Below, in pieces: positions 18,569 through 27,463 of a stretch of DNA of 64,000 bases (position 1 is its first letter; each line of letters opens with the position of its first letter). Position numbers and translations under genes: made by a program. Below the pieces are notes generated by a model, which worked only from the letters and a program-made list of their open reading frames with translations, ran no database searches and had not been told where the DNA came from. This DNA is from Oleispirillum naphthae (GTDB taxonomy: Bacteria > Pseudomonadota > Alphaproteobacteria > Rhodospirillales > Rhodospirillaceae): the NCBI GenBank assembly GCA_027864655.1, contig JAQAZG010000003.1, forward strand, positions 124,001 to 188,000, given 5' to 3'.

Positions 18569-20115
18569 GCCTCTATCGCGCCGTCGCCACCGTCGGCGGC
18601 TTCACCCTGATCAGCCGCGTCACCGGGTTCGTCCGCGACGTGCTGCTCGCGCGGCTGTTGGGCGCGGGCACCGTGGCGGACGCCTTCTTCGTCGCCTTCC
18701 GCTTCCCCAACCTGTTCCGCCACCTCTTCGCCGAGGGCGCGTTCTCCGCCGCCTTCGTGCCGCTGTTCTCCCGCAAGCTGGAGGGCGAGGGCGCCGCCGC
18801 GGCCAGGGCCTTCGCCGATTCCGTCTTCGCCATGCTGTCGCTGGCGCTGCTCGCCATGGTTCTGGCCATGGAGGTCGCCATGCCCTGGGCGATCGCCGCC
18901 TTCGCCCCCGGATTCGCCGAGGTGGCGGGCAAGCTGGAGCTCGCCAGCGATCTCGCGCGCATCGCTTTTCCCTATCTCTTCTTCATCGCTCTGGTCTCCC
19001 TCTTCTCCGGCATCCAGAACTCGCTCGGCCGCTTCGCCGCCGCCGCCGCCGCGCCGATCCTCCTCAACCTCTGCCTGATCGCCGCGGCGCTCGGCTATGG
19101 CCGCCTGTGGCAGGGCGACGGGCCGGGCCAGGTGCTCGCCTGGGCGGTCACCATCGCGGGCGTGGTGCAGTTCGTCTGGCTGTTCGTCAACAACCGGAAG
19201 AGCGGCATGGGTCCCGGCCTGGTGCTGCCGCGCCTCACCCCCGACGTGCGCACCCTCGGCCGCCGCATCGTCCCCGGCGTCGTCGGCATGGGCGTCTACC
19301 AGATCAACCTCCTGGTCGATACGGTGATCGCCTCCCTGGTTTCCGAGGGCGCGGTCTCCTGGCTCTATTACGCCGACCGCGTCAACCAGCTGCCGCTCGG
19401 CGTCGTCGGCATCGCCATCGGCACCGCTCTCCTGCCCATGCTGTCGCGGCAGATCAAGTCCGGCCGCGGCGACGTCGCCCAGCATACCCAGAACCGCGGC
19501 CTGGAATTCGCCCTGCTGCTCACCCTCCCCGCCGCCGCGGGCGCGGCCAGCCTCGCCGGGCCGATCGTCGCAACCCTGTTCGAACGCGGCGCCTTCACCG
19601 CGCGGGACACCACGGCCACCAGCCTCGCCCTCGTCGCCTTTTCCTGCGGCCTGCCCGCCCACGTGCTGGTCAAGGTGCTGGTGCCCGGCTTCTTCGCCCG
19701 CGAGGACACCGTCACCCCGGTGCGCATCGCCGCGGTCTGCCTCGTCTCCAACCTCGTGCTCAACCTTGCCCTGATGGGCCCGCTCGGCCACGTCGGCATC
19801 GCCACCGCCACCGCGGTTTCCGCCTGGCTCAATGCAGGCCTCCTCGCCCTCATCCTGCACCGCCGCGGCCACTTCCGCCTCGATGCGCGGATGAAACGCC
19901 GCGCCCCGCGCATCGCCGCCGCCGCGCTCGGCATGGCCGCCCTGCTGGTCGCCTTGCAGGCCGCGGGCGCCGCCACGCCGGAACTCGCGGCCCTGCCCGC
20001 CTGGGGCCGCCTCTGCCTGTGGATCGCCATCGGCGGGGCGGTCTACGCCGTCGCCGCCGGCGCCCTCGGCGCAGCCACCCTCTCCGAACTCCGCGCGGCT
20101 TTGCGGCGGGGGTAA
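18565..20115 (+). CDS. murJ: Lipid II flippase MurJ
   Basis: 516 residues with about 14 predicted membrane helices throughout. It starts with the family signature GFTLISRVTGFVRDVLLARL and continues with DAFFVAFRFPNLFRHLFAEG and AFSAAFVPLFSR, which contain the conserved Arg residues of MurJ's central cavity. It moves lipid II across the inner membrane for peptidoglycan synthesis. Coupled to glnD by an ATGA overlap. An intergenic compound element begins at its stop codon. Confidence 0.96.
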   Translation: MSLYRAVATVGGFTLISRVTGFVRDVLLARLLGAGTVADAFFVAFRFPNLFRHLFAEGAFSAAFVPLFSRKLEGEGAAAARAFADSVFAMLSLALLAMVLAMEVAMPWAIAAFAPGFAEVAGKLELASDLARIAFPYLFFIALVSLFSGIQNSLGRFAAAAAAPILLNLCLIAAALGYGRLWQGDGPGQVLAWAVTIAGVVQFVWLFVNNRKSGMGPGLVLPRLTPDVRTLGRRIVPGVVGMGVYQINLLVDTVIASLVSEGAVSWLYYADRVNQLPLGVVGIAIGTALLPMLSRQIKSGRGDVAQHTQNRGLEFALLLTLPAAAGAASLAGPIVATLFERGAFTARDTTATSLALVAFSCGLPAHVLVKVLVPGFFAREDTVTPVRIAAVCLVSNLVLNLALMGPLGHVGIATATAVSAWLNAGLLALILHRRGHFRLDARMKRRAPRIAAAALGMAALLVALQAAGAATPELAALPAWGRLCLWIAIGGAVYAVAAGALGAATLSELRAALRRG

Positions 20116-20330
20116 AACCGGGCCGGGGGCGCTGCCCCCGGACCCCACAACCGTTTTTCCGCGTAGCGGGATAAGCCTGTGCACGCCGCACGCATGGTTC
20201 TATGGCGCTGCGCGCAAAAACCTAAAGTCATGGGGTGCGCGAGGGGATTGGAGCCGACCGCCGGAGGCGGTGGGAACGCCCAGTGGGCGTTCCCAAGGCG
20301 GAGATGTCCTCTCGCAAAGTTTCGGTTTTT
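20114..20330 (+). repeat. Intergenic compound element 3 (intact)
   Basis: Left alpha arm: AAAACCGGGCC, hairpin GGGGGCGCTGCCCCC, then GGACCCCACAACCG. Here the second hairpin of the arm is missing, so the arm is a short form. Cap TTTTTCCGCGTAGCGGGATA, spacer, cap GGCGCTGCGCGCAAAAAC. Right beta-1 arm: TAAAGTCATGGGG, TGCGCGAGGGG, CGCCGGAGGCG, GAACGCCCAGTGGGCGTTC, CTCGCAAAGTTTCGG. Directly follows murJ. Confidence 0.85.
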
Positions 20331-20471
20331 ACCCCCTCCGGCAGTGCGCATCCGGCATCCGGCATTATATGTGACCCGCGCCTTGACCCTGGGCGGTAAA
20401 ATGGAGGATACCTCGAACGGGCCGCGCGGCGACCGTTCGGGTTTTCGTTCCTCAGGCAGAGTTCTTCTCAA
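20331..20471 (+). promoter_or_regulatory. trpS leader with small upstream reading frame and hairpin
   Basis: A 24-codon frame runs from ATG 20401 to a TGA at 20473-20475 that overlaps the trpS ATG. Inside it a hairpin, CGAACGG (20414-20420) with CCGTTCG (20433-20439), is followed by GGTTTTCG, resembling a weak intrinsic terminator. trpS itself has only a poor Shine-Dalgarno sequence. The frame contains no Trp codon, so a classical Trp leader-peptide attenuator is not supported. Coupled translation through the ATGA junction, or simple attenuation, are possible. A TTGACC at about 20383 could be a -35. Confidence 0.35.
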
Positions 20472-21470
20472 ATGAATCGGATTTTTTCGGGCATCCAGCC
20501 CTCGGGCAATCTTCATCTCGGCAACTATCTCGGCGCGATGAAGAACTGGGTCGATTTGCAGAACGACTACGAATGCATCTTCTGCATGGTGGACATGCAT
20601 GCGATCACCGTGTGGCAGGAGCCCGCTGCCCTGCGCGCCCAGACGCGCGAACTGGCGGCGGGGATGATCGCCGCGGGCATCGACCCGGAGAAGAACGTGC
20701 TGTTCGTGCAGAGCCAGGTTGCGGCGCATGCCGAGCTGGCCTGGGTGTTCAACTGCGTGGCGCGCATGGGCTGGCTCAACCGGATGACCCAGTTCAAGGA
20801 GAAGGCGGGCAAGAACCGCGAGAACGTTTCCGCCGGGTTGTTCGCCTATCCGTGCCTGATGGCCGCCGACATTCTGGTCTACAAGGCGACGCACGTGCCG
20901 GTGGGCGAGGACCAGAAGCAGCATCTGGAGTTCACCCGCGACGTGGCGCAGAAGTTCAACATCGATTTCGGGCGCGAGGTGTTCCCGCTGCCGGAGCCTT
21001 TGATCTTCGGCGCGGCGACGCGCGTGATGTCGCTGCGCGACGGCGAGAAGAAGATGAGCAAGTCCGACCCGTCGGATTATTCCCGCATCAACATGAGCGA
21101 CGACGCGGACGCCATCGCCTTGAAAATCCGCAAGGCCAAGACCGACCCCAACCCGCTGCCGGAGACGGCGGAGGGTCTGGAGGGCCGCCCCGAGGCGGCG
21201 AACCTGTTGGGCATCTACGCCGCGCTCACCGGCAAGAGCCTCGCCGACGCGGTGGCCGAGGCGGCGGGCATGGCGTTCGCCGACTTCAAGGCCAAGCTGG
21301 CCGATGCGGCGGTGGCGATGCTCGGGCCGATCAACGCCGAGATGGCGCGCCTGCGCCAGGACCCGGCCTATGTGGACGGAATCCTCAAGCGCGGCGGCGA
21401 AAAGGCCGCGGCGTTGGCCAAGCCGGTGCTCGACGAGGTTTACGAGACGGTGGGTTTTCTGCGACCCTGA
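20472..21470 (+). CDS. trpS: Tryptophanyl-tRNA synthetase
   Basis: 332 residues, a normal length for bacterial TrpRS. Class I signatures: [15 protein letters not shown] (HIGH-like) near residue 10 and [12 protein letters not shown] (KMSKS) near residue 195. [12 protein letters not shown] and [12 protein letters not shown]-like text (here [15 protein letters not shown]) surround the Trp pocket. Charges tRNA-Trp in the cytoplasm. It commonly follows murJ in alphaproteobacteria; here an intergenic element separates them. Confidence 0.97.
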   Translation: MNRIFSGIQPSGNLHLGNYLGAMKNWVDLQNDYECIFCMVDMHAITVWQEPAALRAQTRELAAGMIAAGIDPEKNVLFVQSQVAAHAELAWVFNCVARMGWLNRMTQFKEKAGKNRENVSAGLFAYPCLMAADILVYKATHVPVGEDQKQHLEFTRDVAQKFNIDFGREVFPLPEPLIFGAATRVMSLRDGEKKMSKSDPSDYSRINMSDDADAIALKIRKAKTDPNPLPETAEGLEGRPEAANLLGIYAALTGKSLADAVAEAAGMAFADFKAKLADAAVAMLGPINAEMARLRQDPAYVDGILKRGGEKAAALAKPVLDEVYETVGFLRP

Positions 21471-21509
21471 GGGACGAAGAAGAATAAATACAGGAACGGG
21501 AGGTTCCGC

Positions 21510-22529
21510 ATGCCGAACTTCGAGGATTTCACCGGCCGTGTGCGTGGCGCGTTTTCCGCCGTGCGGAAGCGGGCCAACCTGAAGGACGGCATCGGCCGCC
21601 TCAACCGGGGCGCCGGACCGTGGCGGATGGTGAAGTGGGTGGTGGCGGTGGTGGCGGTGGCCGCCCTGCTCTACTACCCCATCGGCATGGCGGTATTCCA
21701 CAAGATCAACGACGACCCGGACTTCGCTCCGGGCGAGGTGGCCGCCGGGCAGTCCCGCGCCGTCGCCGTGGCCGCCGAGTTGATCCGCCGCGAGGTGGCC
21801 GACGGCCACTGGATTCCCAACGATCCCTTCTTCTTTCCCACCGCGGCCCTGGACAACATGCCGAATTTCCAGACCGGCCTCTTCGCCGCGCTGTCGCGCT
21901 TCGCGGTGGAACTGTCCGACCAGTTGGGGCGCACCCGCGGGTCCTCCCAGGTCGATCCCGACCTGGAGAAGGCGGTGGGGCTTTTGAAGTATCCGGGCAA
22001 CGTGTGGATCTTCAACTTCTCCACCTCGCTGATGCCCACCGCCTCCTCCGAGAGCCAGTACCTGGCGGCGCGCCGCGCCCTGGTGAGCTACAACGAGCGC
22101 CTGGGGGTGGGCAAGGCGGTGTTCGAGCGCCGCGCCGACAACCTCATCGCGACGCTGGAGCGCATCGGCAACGACATGGGCTCCGCCTCGGCGCTCCTCG
22201 ACCGGCGCATCGAGGACGGCGGCGGCCTGATCTTCGACCGCACTTCCGACGACGTGTTCTATCAGACCAAGGGGCGGCTCTACGGCTACTACCTGATCCT
22301 GCGCGAACTCGGGGCCGACTTCGCCGCGGTGATCAAGGACAAGGAGCTGACCTCCGCCTGGGAGCAGATGCTGGGGTCGTTCCGCGTCGCCGCGACGCTC
22401 GACCCGCTGATGGTGTCCAACTGCGCGCCGGACGCGCAGCTCTGCCCCAGCCATCTCGCCGCGCAGGGGTTTTATTTGCTGCGGTCGCGTACCCAACTCC
22501 AGGAAGTCGCCAACATCCTCTTGAAATAG
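21510..22529 (+). CDS. DUF2333 family protein, inner-membrane anchored
   Basis: 339 residues preceded by GGGAGGTTCCGC. A single membrane segment lies at about residues 42-64 (WVVAVVAVAALLYYPIGMAV), after a basic N-terminus. A long periplasmic-looking domain follows with HWIPNDPFFFPTAALDNMPN, YPGNVWIFNFSTSLMPTASS and YYLILRELGADFAAVIKDKE, which match DUF2333 as I know it. Function is unknown. Lies between trpS and the TauE/SafE gene, probably in the same transcript as the latter (26-bp gap). Confidence 0.85.
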   Translation: MPNFEDFTGRVRGAFSAVRKRANLKDGIGRLNRGAGPWRMVKWVVAVVAVAALLYYPIGMAVFHKINDDPDFAPGEVAAGQSRAVAVAAELIRREVADGHWIPNDPFFFPTAALDNMPNFQTGLFAALSRFAVELSDQLGRTRGSSQVDPDLEKAVGLLKYPGNVWIFNFSTSLMPTASSESQYLAARRALVSYNERLGVGKAVFERRADNLIATLERIGNDMGSASALLDRRIEDGGGLIFDRTSDDVFYQTKGRLYGYYLILRELGADFAAVIKDKELTSAWEQMLGSFRVAATLDPLMVSNCAPDAQLCPSHLAAQGFYLLRSRTQLQEVANILLK

Positions 22530-22555
22530 GATAAGCCGCACGGCGAGACGCACCG

Positions 22556-23476
22556 ATGATTCAGGTCTACCTGCCGATCGCCGAAATGTCCGTGGATGCC
22601 GCCGCCATCGTCGCGCTCGGCACGGCGGTGGGATTCATCGCCGGGCTGTTCGGCGTCGGCGGCGGCTTTCTGATGATGCCGATCCTGATCTTTCTCGGCG
22701 TGCCGCCCGCGGTGGCGGTGGGTTCCGGCACCAATCAGATCATCGCCTCCTCGATTTCCGGGGTGATCGCCCACTGGCGGCGCGGCAACGTCGATTTCAA
22801 GATCGGCGGGGTGCTGCTGGCGGGCGGCGTGGCCGGTTCCGGCATCGGCGTTCTGCTGTTCCGCCTGCTGCGCACCTCGGGGCAGATCGACGTGGCGATC
22901 CGCATGGCCTATGTCGTCTTCCTCGCCGCGATCGGTGGGCTGATGCTGGCCGAGACCGTGGTCTCGCTGATCCGCTCCCCCGGCGCGGGCGGCAAGCCGC
23001 GCGGCACCGAGCGCTTCGCCTGGGCGGCGCGGCTGCCCTGGCCGATGCGCTTTCCCCGCTCGGGGCTCTACATCAGCATTCTGCTGCCGCTCGGCGTGGG
23101 CTGCGTCGTCGGCGTGCTGATGGCGATTCTCGGCGTCGGCGGCTTCGTCATGGTGCCGGCGATGATCTACATCCTCGGCATGCCGACCCAGGTGGTGGTG
23201 GGAACCTCGCTGTTCCAGATCATCTTCCTCACCATGGTCACCACCTTTCTGCAGGCCAATCTCAACCACAACGTCGATATCATCCTCACCGCGCTTCTGA
23301 TGCTCGGCGGCATCATGGGCGCGCAGTGGGGCGCGCGGGCGGGCGCGCGCCTGGGGGCGCGGCATTTGCGCATTCTTTTGGCGCTTCTGGTGCTCGGGGT
23401 GTGCGTCGGCCTGGTGGACGAACTGGTCTCCACGCCGAAGGAGCCGTTCTCCGTGACCATCGTGAGGCCGTCATGA
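22556..23476 (+). CDS. TauE/SafE (TSUP) family exporter
   Basis: 306 residues, about eight membrane helices arranged as two homologous halves. Each half has the glycine-rich family signature: GFIAGLFGVGGGFLMMPILI near residue 27 and LGVGCVVGVLMAILGVGGFV near 180. TSUP proteins carry sulfite, sulfonates or other small organic anions. The direct coupling (ATGA) to a TIGR02186-type gene is a recurrent pair in alphaproteobacteria. The substrate cannot be read here, but sulfur-compound export is the usual assumption. Confidence 0.92.
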   Translation: MIQVYLPIAEMSVDAAAIVALGTAVGFIAGLFGVGGGFLMMPILIFLGVPPAVAVGSGTNQIIASSISGVIAHWRRGNVDFKIGGVLLAGGVAGSGIGVLLFRLLRTSGQIDVAIRMAYVVFLAAIGGLMLAETVVSLIRSPGAGGKPRGTERFAWAARLPWPMRFPRSGLYISILLPLGVGCVVGVLMAILGVGGFVMVPAMIYILGMPTQVVVGTSLFQIIFLTMVTTFLQANLNHNVDIILTALLMLGGIMGAQWGARAGARLGARHLRILLALLVLGVCVGLVDELVSTPKEPFSVTIVRPS

Positions 23477-24231
23477 AGCGGCCGCGCGCCCTCTTCGCCG
23501 CGCTGGGGCTTTGCCTCCTCGCCGGGGGGAGCGCCGACGCGGCGCGCCCGGTGGTGGCCGACCTCTCCAATCACCTGGTGGCGATCACCACCGGGTTTTC
23601 CGGCACCCATGTGCTGGTGTTCGGCGCCACCGACGAGCGCAAGGGCGACATCGTGATGGTGGTGCGCGGCCCGCAGGAAACCCACGTGGTGCGCGAGAAG
23701 ACCCGCCTCGCCGGGGTGTGGATGAACCGCACCGAGGCCTATTTTTCGCAGGTGCCCGCGTTCTACGCGGTGGCGGCGACGGCGCCCTTGGACAGCATCG
23801 TCCCTCCGGAGGTGCGCAAGCACCACCAGATCGGCGTCGCGGCCCTGGAGCTTTCCGCCACCAACTCCGACGGCCGCGCCCTGCCCGCGGACGAGGCGAA
23901 GCGCTTCCGCGAGGCGCTGATCCGGCTGAAGAGCAGGGCCGGGCTCTACCCGGGTGGACTCGGCAACGTGACGACGCTCGAAAACCGGCTTTTCCGCGCC
24001 GAACTCGACCTTCCGGCGACCGTGCCGGTGGGGTCCTACACGGTCGAAGTGTTTTTTGTGCAGGATGGCGGTGTGATCGGCGCGGAGATCACTCCGCTCT
24101 TCGTATCCAAGACCGGTTTCAGCGCCGAAGTGTTTGATTTCGCCATGTATCATGCGGTGCAGTACGCCCTTGCGGCGATCGCCTTCGCGGCGCTTTCGGG
24201 CTGGGGAATCGCCCTGGTGTTCCGCCGCTGA
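23473..24231 (+). CDS. TIGR02186 family protein (membrane-anchored partner of TSUP exporter)
   Basis: 252 residues. Signal peptide at 1-23 (LFAALGLCLLAGGSADA), then a predicted extracytoplasmic domain with FSGTHVLVFGATDERKGDIV and MVVRGPQETHVVREKTRLAG, where WMNRTEA follows, and VPVGSYTVEVFFVQDG. One C-terminal membrane helix is present (LAAIAFAALSGWGIALVF). This matches TIGR02186, a conserved family of unknown function regularly found beside TauE/SafE genes. Overlaps the exporter by 4 bp. I infer a periplasm-facing accessory or substrate-handling subunit. Confidence 0.85.
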   Translation: MKRPRALFAALGLCLLAGGSADAARPVVADLSNHLVAITTGFSGTHVLVFGATDERKGDIVMVVRGPQETHVVREKTRLAGVWMNRTEAYFSQVPAFYAVAATAPLDSIVPPEVRKHHQIGVAALELSATNSDGRALPADEAKRFREALIRLKSRAGLYPGGLGNVTTLENRLFRAELDLPATVPVGSYTVEVFFVQDGGVIGAEITPLFVSKTGFSAEVFDFAMYHAVQYALAAIAFAALSGWGIALVFRR

Positions 24232-24297
24232 AAACAAAAGTGACTTGACCCCCGGCCCGCCTCCCCATATTTCAAGCTCCCGGCAAGGAGGTCGGCG

Positions 24298-24843
24298 ATG
24301 TTCATTCAGACCGAAACCACGCCCAATCCGGCGACCGTGAAGTTTCTGCCCGGACGGGTGCTGACGGAAGGCGGACCCGTCGATTGCCCGACGCCGGAGG
24401 ATGCCGCCGCCAGTTCGCCTCTGGCCGAACGCCTGTTTCAGCTCGACGGCGTGACCGGCGTACTGATCAACCGCGACGCCGTGGTGGTGAGCAAGGCGGA
24501 AACCGCATCCTGGGACGTGCTGAAGCTGCAGGTGATGGGGCTTCTGGTCGAGCACCTGACGCTGGGGCATCGCGTCCTGTTCGAAACCGAGGCGGCGGCG
24601 GCCGGTGACGACGAGGGCATCGGCGGGCGCATCCGCAGCCTGATCGAAACCCGGGTCCGCCCGGTGGTGGCCCGCGACGGCGGCGACATCGTGTTCGACC
24701 GCTTCGACGAGGGCATCGTCTATCTGCGCATGAAGGGCGCCTGCGCCGGCTGCCCGAGCGCGACGATCACGCTGAAGAACGGCGTGGAGGCGATGCTCAA
24801 GACCTACGTGCCGGAAGTCGTCGCGGTGCGGCAGGTCTCGTAA
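24298..24843 (+). CDS. Nfu-type iron-sulfur cluster carrier
   Basis: 181 residues. The N-terminal Nfu_N domain (MFIQTETTPNPATVKFLPGR) and the C-terminal NifU-like domain (residues about 105-180) are both present. The cluster-binding CxxC is CAGCPSATITLKNGVE near residue 147. Nfu proteins carry [4Fe-4S] clusters to target enzymes such as lipoate synthase. The start is preceded by GGCAAGGAGGTCGGCG. Stand-alone gene. Confidence 0.95.
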   Translation: MFIQTETTPNPATVKFLPGRVLTEGGPVDCPTPEDAAASSPLAERLFQLDGVTGVLINRDAVVVSKAETASWDVLKLQVMGLLVEHLTLGHRVLFETEAAAAGDDEGIGGRIRSLIETRVRPVVARDGGDIVFDRFDEGIVYLRMKGACAGCPSATITLKNGVEAMLKTYVPEVVAVRQVS

Positions 24844-24915
24844 CGGCATACGATTTGCTAACCATTTTTGTGCGTAACTGAACCGGCCGGGTCAACAGCA
24901 ACGGAGACGAGATCA

Positions 24916-25875
24916 TTGACCAGCACGACCTTTCCCGACGCTAGCGCGCGCCCGCGCGTCGCCCTGGCCTTCGCGGCGGCTGCCGTCGCGCTGGGCCTGG
25001 GTGCGCTCGCCGCGGTCGCGCCGCCCGCGCCGCAGGCGAAACTGGCCGTGATCGAAAACGTGCGCGAAGTCCGCACCGCCAAGGCGGTGGCGCCGAAGGT
25101 GGTGCCCGAGGAGTCGCTCGCCCTTGCCGCCCGCTTCGATGCGGAAGGCTACGACTGGGACGCGGTGCTCGCCGGAAACCAGGAGGTGCCCTCCCTGGTG
25201 ATGAAGAGCCTGCCCAAGGATCTCGTGCACCTGCAGAACGTCGATCTGAAAAAGAGCCTATTCTTCCGCACCCTGCTGCCGCTGGCGCTGCAAATCAACG
25301 CGGATATCGAGGCGGACCGCAAGCACCTGCTCGCCCTCAAGGCGAAGGCGGCGGCGGGCGAGCCGTTCTCCGCCCGCGATTCCCGCCGGCTCGCCGACCT
25401 CGCCCGCGCCTACAAGACCGAACCGGAGAACATCGAGGAACTGCTGCTGCGCGTCGATGGCGTGCCGCCCTCGCTGATGCTCGCCCAGGCGGCGGAGGAA
25501 AGCGGCTGGGGCACCTCCCGCTTCGTGCGCGAGGGCAACGCCCTGTTCGGCCAGTGGACCTGGTCCGACGACCACAGCGGCATCGTCCCCGCCGCCCGCG
25601 ATGAGGGCGAAACCCACAAAATCCGCGCCTTCGCCAGCGTCAAGGGGGCGATCGCCGCCTACGTGCGCAACCTCAACACCCACGCGGCGTACGAACGCTT
25701 CCGCCTGCAGCGCGCGCTCGGCGCCTCCGGCTACGACCTCACCGCGACCCTGGACAAGTACTCCGAACGCGGCGTCAAATATGTGGACACCCTGCGCACG
25801 ATCATGCAGGCCAACAACCTCGCCGCCCTCGACCAGGCCCGCCTGTCGAAGGAAGTGCTGGTGGTGCGGCGGTAA
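24916..25875 (+). CDS. Bax-like glucosaminidase-domain protein
   Basis: 319 residues if started at TTG 24916, which has GGAG at 9 bp; a TTG at 24868 without a ribosome site would add 16 residues. A signal anchor lies at about residues 15-40 (ALAFAAAAVALGLGALAAVA). The C-terminal domain, about residues 180-310, is a glucosaminidase fold like E. coli Bax: SLMLAQAAEESGWGTSRFVR with the catalytic-type Glu, NALFGQWTW, and VRNLNTHAAYERFRLQR. Probably a periplasmic peptidoglycan hydrolase (endo-N-acetylglucosaminidase). Its stop is 8 bp before an intergenic element. Confidence 0.82.
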   Translation: MTSTTFPDASARPRVALAFAAAAVALGLGALAAVAPPAPQAKLAVIENVREVRTAKAVAPKVVPEESLALAARFDAEGYDWDAVLAGNQEVPSLVMKSLPKDLVHLQNVDLKKSLFFRTLLPLALQINADIEADRKHLLALKAKAAAGEPFSARDSRRLADLARAYKTEPENIEELLLRVDGVPPSLMLAQAAEESGWGTSRFVREGNALFGQWTWSDDHSGIVPAARDEGETHKIRAFASVKGAIAAYVRNLNTHAAYERFRLQRALGASGYDLTATLDKYSERGVKYVDTLRTIMQANNLAALDQARLSKEVLVVRR

Positions 25876-25883
25876 CGGCAGGG

Positions 25884-26040
25884 AAAACTTTGTGGAGGGA
25901 CTCGGTCCCTCCACGCCTCCCATAACTTGGTTTTTGCGCGTAGCGCGATAGAGCCATCACGCCGCGTGACGGTTGACTGCCGCTTCGCGGCGAAAAGTTA
26001 TGGGGAGCGCGAGGGGTCCGAGACCCCTCGCAACGTTTTT
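25884..26040 (+). repeat. Intergenic compound element 4 (intact)
   Basis: Left beta-3 arm: AAAACTTTGTGG, hairpin GAGGGACTCGGTCCCTC, CACGCC, inner end TCCCATAACTTGG. Cap TTTTTGCGCGTAGCGCGATA, a spacer with the palindrome TCACGCCGCGTGA, and cap CCGCTTCGCGGCGAAAA. Right beta-2 arm: AGTTATGGGGAGCGCG, hairpin GAGGGGTCCGAGACCCCTC, GCAACGTTTTT. Separates the Bax-like gene from the radical SAM gene. Confidence 0.85.
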
Positions 26041-26093
26041 ATGTTCCATTTTTGTTCTTGCCGTCTCCCGGCTTTCGCGGCATGCTTTCGGGC

Positions 26094-27203
26094 ATGGAGC
26101 ACATTCCGTTCAAGGCGCAGCCGCACATTGCGGCCTCCCGCAAGCGCGGCGCGGGGCTGAACCGCGCGGGCCGCTACGAATCGCGCGCGAGCGAGGTGGT
26201 GGACGACGGCTGGGAATCGTGGAACGACCCGGACCTGCCGCCGCTCTCCACCACGGTGCAGGAGGATGCGGCCCGCAGCGTCATCACCCGCAACGACAGC
26301 CCGGACATTCCCTTCGACCGCTCCCTGAACGCCTACCGCGGCTGCGAGCACGGTTGCATCTATTGCTATGCCCGGCCCTCCCACAACTGGCTGGGGCTTT
26401 CCTCCGGGCTGGATTTCGAGACCCGGCTGTTCGCCAAGTCCCGCGCCCCCGAACTGCTGGAGGCGGAGCTTTGCCGCGCCGCCTACCGCAAGAAGCCGAT
26501 GCAGCCGCTGGCCATGGGCACCAATACCGACCCCTACCAGCCGGTGGAGCGCCGCCTGCGCCTCACCCGCCGCGTGCTCGAGGTGCTGCGCGACTTCAAC
26601 CACCCCTTCACCATCACCACCAAGTCGGCCATGGTGGTGCGCGACATCGACATCCTCGCCCCCCTGGCGGCCAGGGGGCTCTGCGCCGTCGCCCTCTCCC
26701 TCACCACGCTGGAGCGCGACCTGGCGCGGGTGATGGAACCCCGCGCCACGCCTCCGGCAGGCAGGCTGGAGGCGATGCGCGCCCTCTCCGCCGCGGGAAT
26801 CCCGGTTACCGTGATGTCCGCGCCGATGATCCCGGCGCTCAACGACCACGAGATGGAGGCCATTCTCGCCGCGGCGCACAATGCCGGGGCCACCAGCGCC
26901 GGGTATACCCTGCTGCACCTGCCCTACGACCTCACCGAGCTGTTCTCCGACTGGCTCGCCACCCACGCGCCGGACCGCGCGGAACACGTGCTCTCCCTCA
27001 TCCGCCAGACTCACCAGGGCTGCCTCAACGACGCGCGCTTCGGCTTCCGCATGCGCGGCACCGGGCCGATCGCCGACCTCCTCCACCTGCGCTTCGCCAA
27101 CGCCTGCAAACGCCTCGGCCTCGATAAACCCCGGCCGAACCTGCGCACCGACCTCTTCCGCCCGCCGCCGCGCCGGGGGGAACAGTTCAAACTCGCGCTG
27201 TGA
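26094..27203 (+). CDS. PA0069-family radical SAM protein
   Basis: 369 residues from ATG 26094 (an ATG at 26082 is possible; neither has a good Shine-Dalgarno sequence). The radical SAM cluster motif is RGCEHGCIYCYARPSHNWLG near residue 83, CxxxCxxC with Cys residues for a [4Fe-4S] cluster. The flanking text (GLNRAGRYESR, SLNAYRGCEHGCIYC, AMGTNTDPYQPVERRLRLTR, TKSAMVVRDIDILAPLA) matches the PA0069 family, related to spore photoproduct lyase-like proteins. The substrate is unknown. Confidence 0.9.
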   Translation: MEHIPFKAQPHIAASRKRGAGLNRAGRYESRASEVVDDGWESWNDPDLPPLSTTVQEDAARSVITRNDSPDIPFDRSLNAYRGCEHGCIYCYARPSHNWLGLSSGLDFETRLFAKSRAPELLEAELCRAAYRKKPMQPLAMGTNTDPYQPVERRLRLTRRVLEVLRDFNHPFTITTKSAMVVRDIDILAPLAARGLCAVALSLTTLERDLARVMEPRATPPAGRLEAMRALSAAGIPVTVMSAPMIPALNDHEMEAILAAAHNAGATSAGYTLLHLPYDLTELFSDWLATHAPDRAEHVLSLIRQTHQGCLNDARFGFRMRGTGPIADLLHLRFANACKRLGLDKPRPNLRTDLFRPPPRRGEQFKLAL

Positions 27204-27209
27204 AGCGGG

Positions 27210-27448
27210 AAAAACCAGGCCAGGGGCGCTGCCCCTGGACCCCGCTGGGGACTCGGTCCCCAGACCCCATAACTGGTTTTTGCGCGTAGCGCGATAGAAC
27301 CATCACGCGGCGCGACGGTTGATAGCCGCTGCGCGGCGAAAAACAAGTTATGGGGTGCGCGAGGGGATTGGAGCCGACCGCCGGAGGCGGTGGGAACGCC
27401 CGGTGGGCGTTCCCAAGACGGAAATGTCCCCTCGCAAAGTTTTATTTT
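27210..27448 (+). repeat. Intergenic compound element 5 (intact)
   Basis: Left alpha-2 arm: AAAAACCAGGCC, hairpin AGGGGCGCTGCCCCT, GGACCCCGC, hairpin TGGGGACTCGGTCCCCA, inner end GACCCCATAACTGG. Cap TTTTTGCGCGTAGCGCGATA, spacer ACCATCACGCGGCGCGACGG, cap CCGCTGCGCGGCGAAAAAC. Right beta-1 arm: AAGTTATGGGG, TGCGCGAGGGG, CGCCGGAGGCG, GAACGCCCGGTGGGCGTTC, CCCCTCGCAAAGTTTT. It fills the whole gap between two convergent stop codons (radical SAM and thioesterase). Confidence 0.88.
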
Positions 27449-27463
27449 TCGCGGGGCGGCAAC

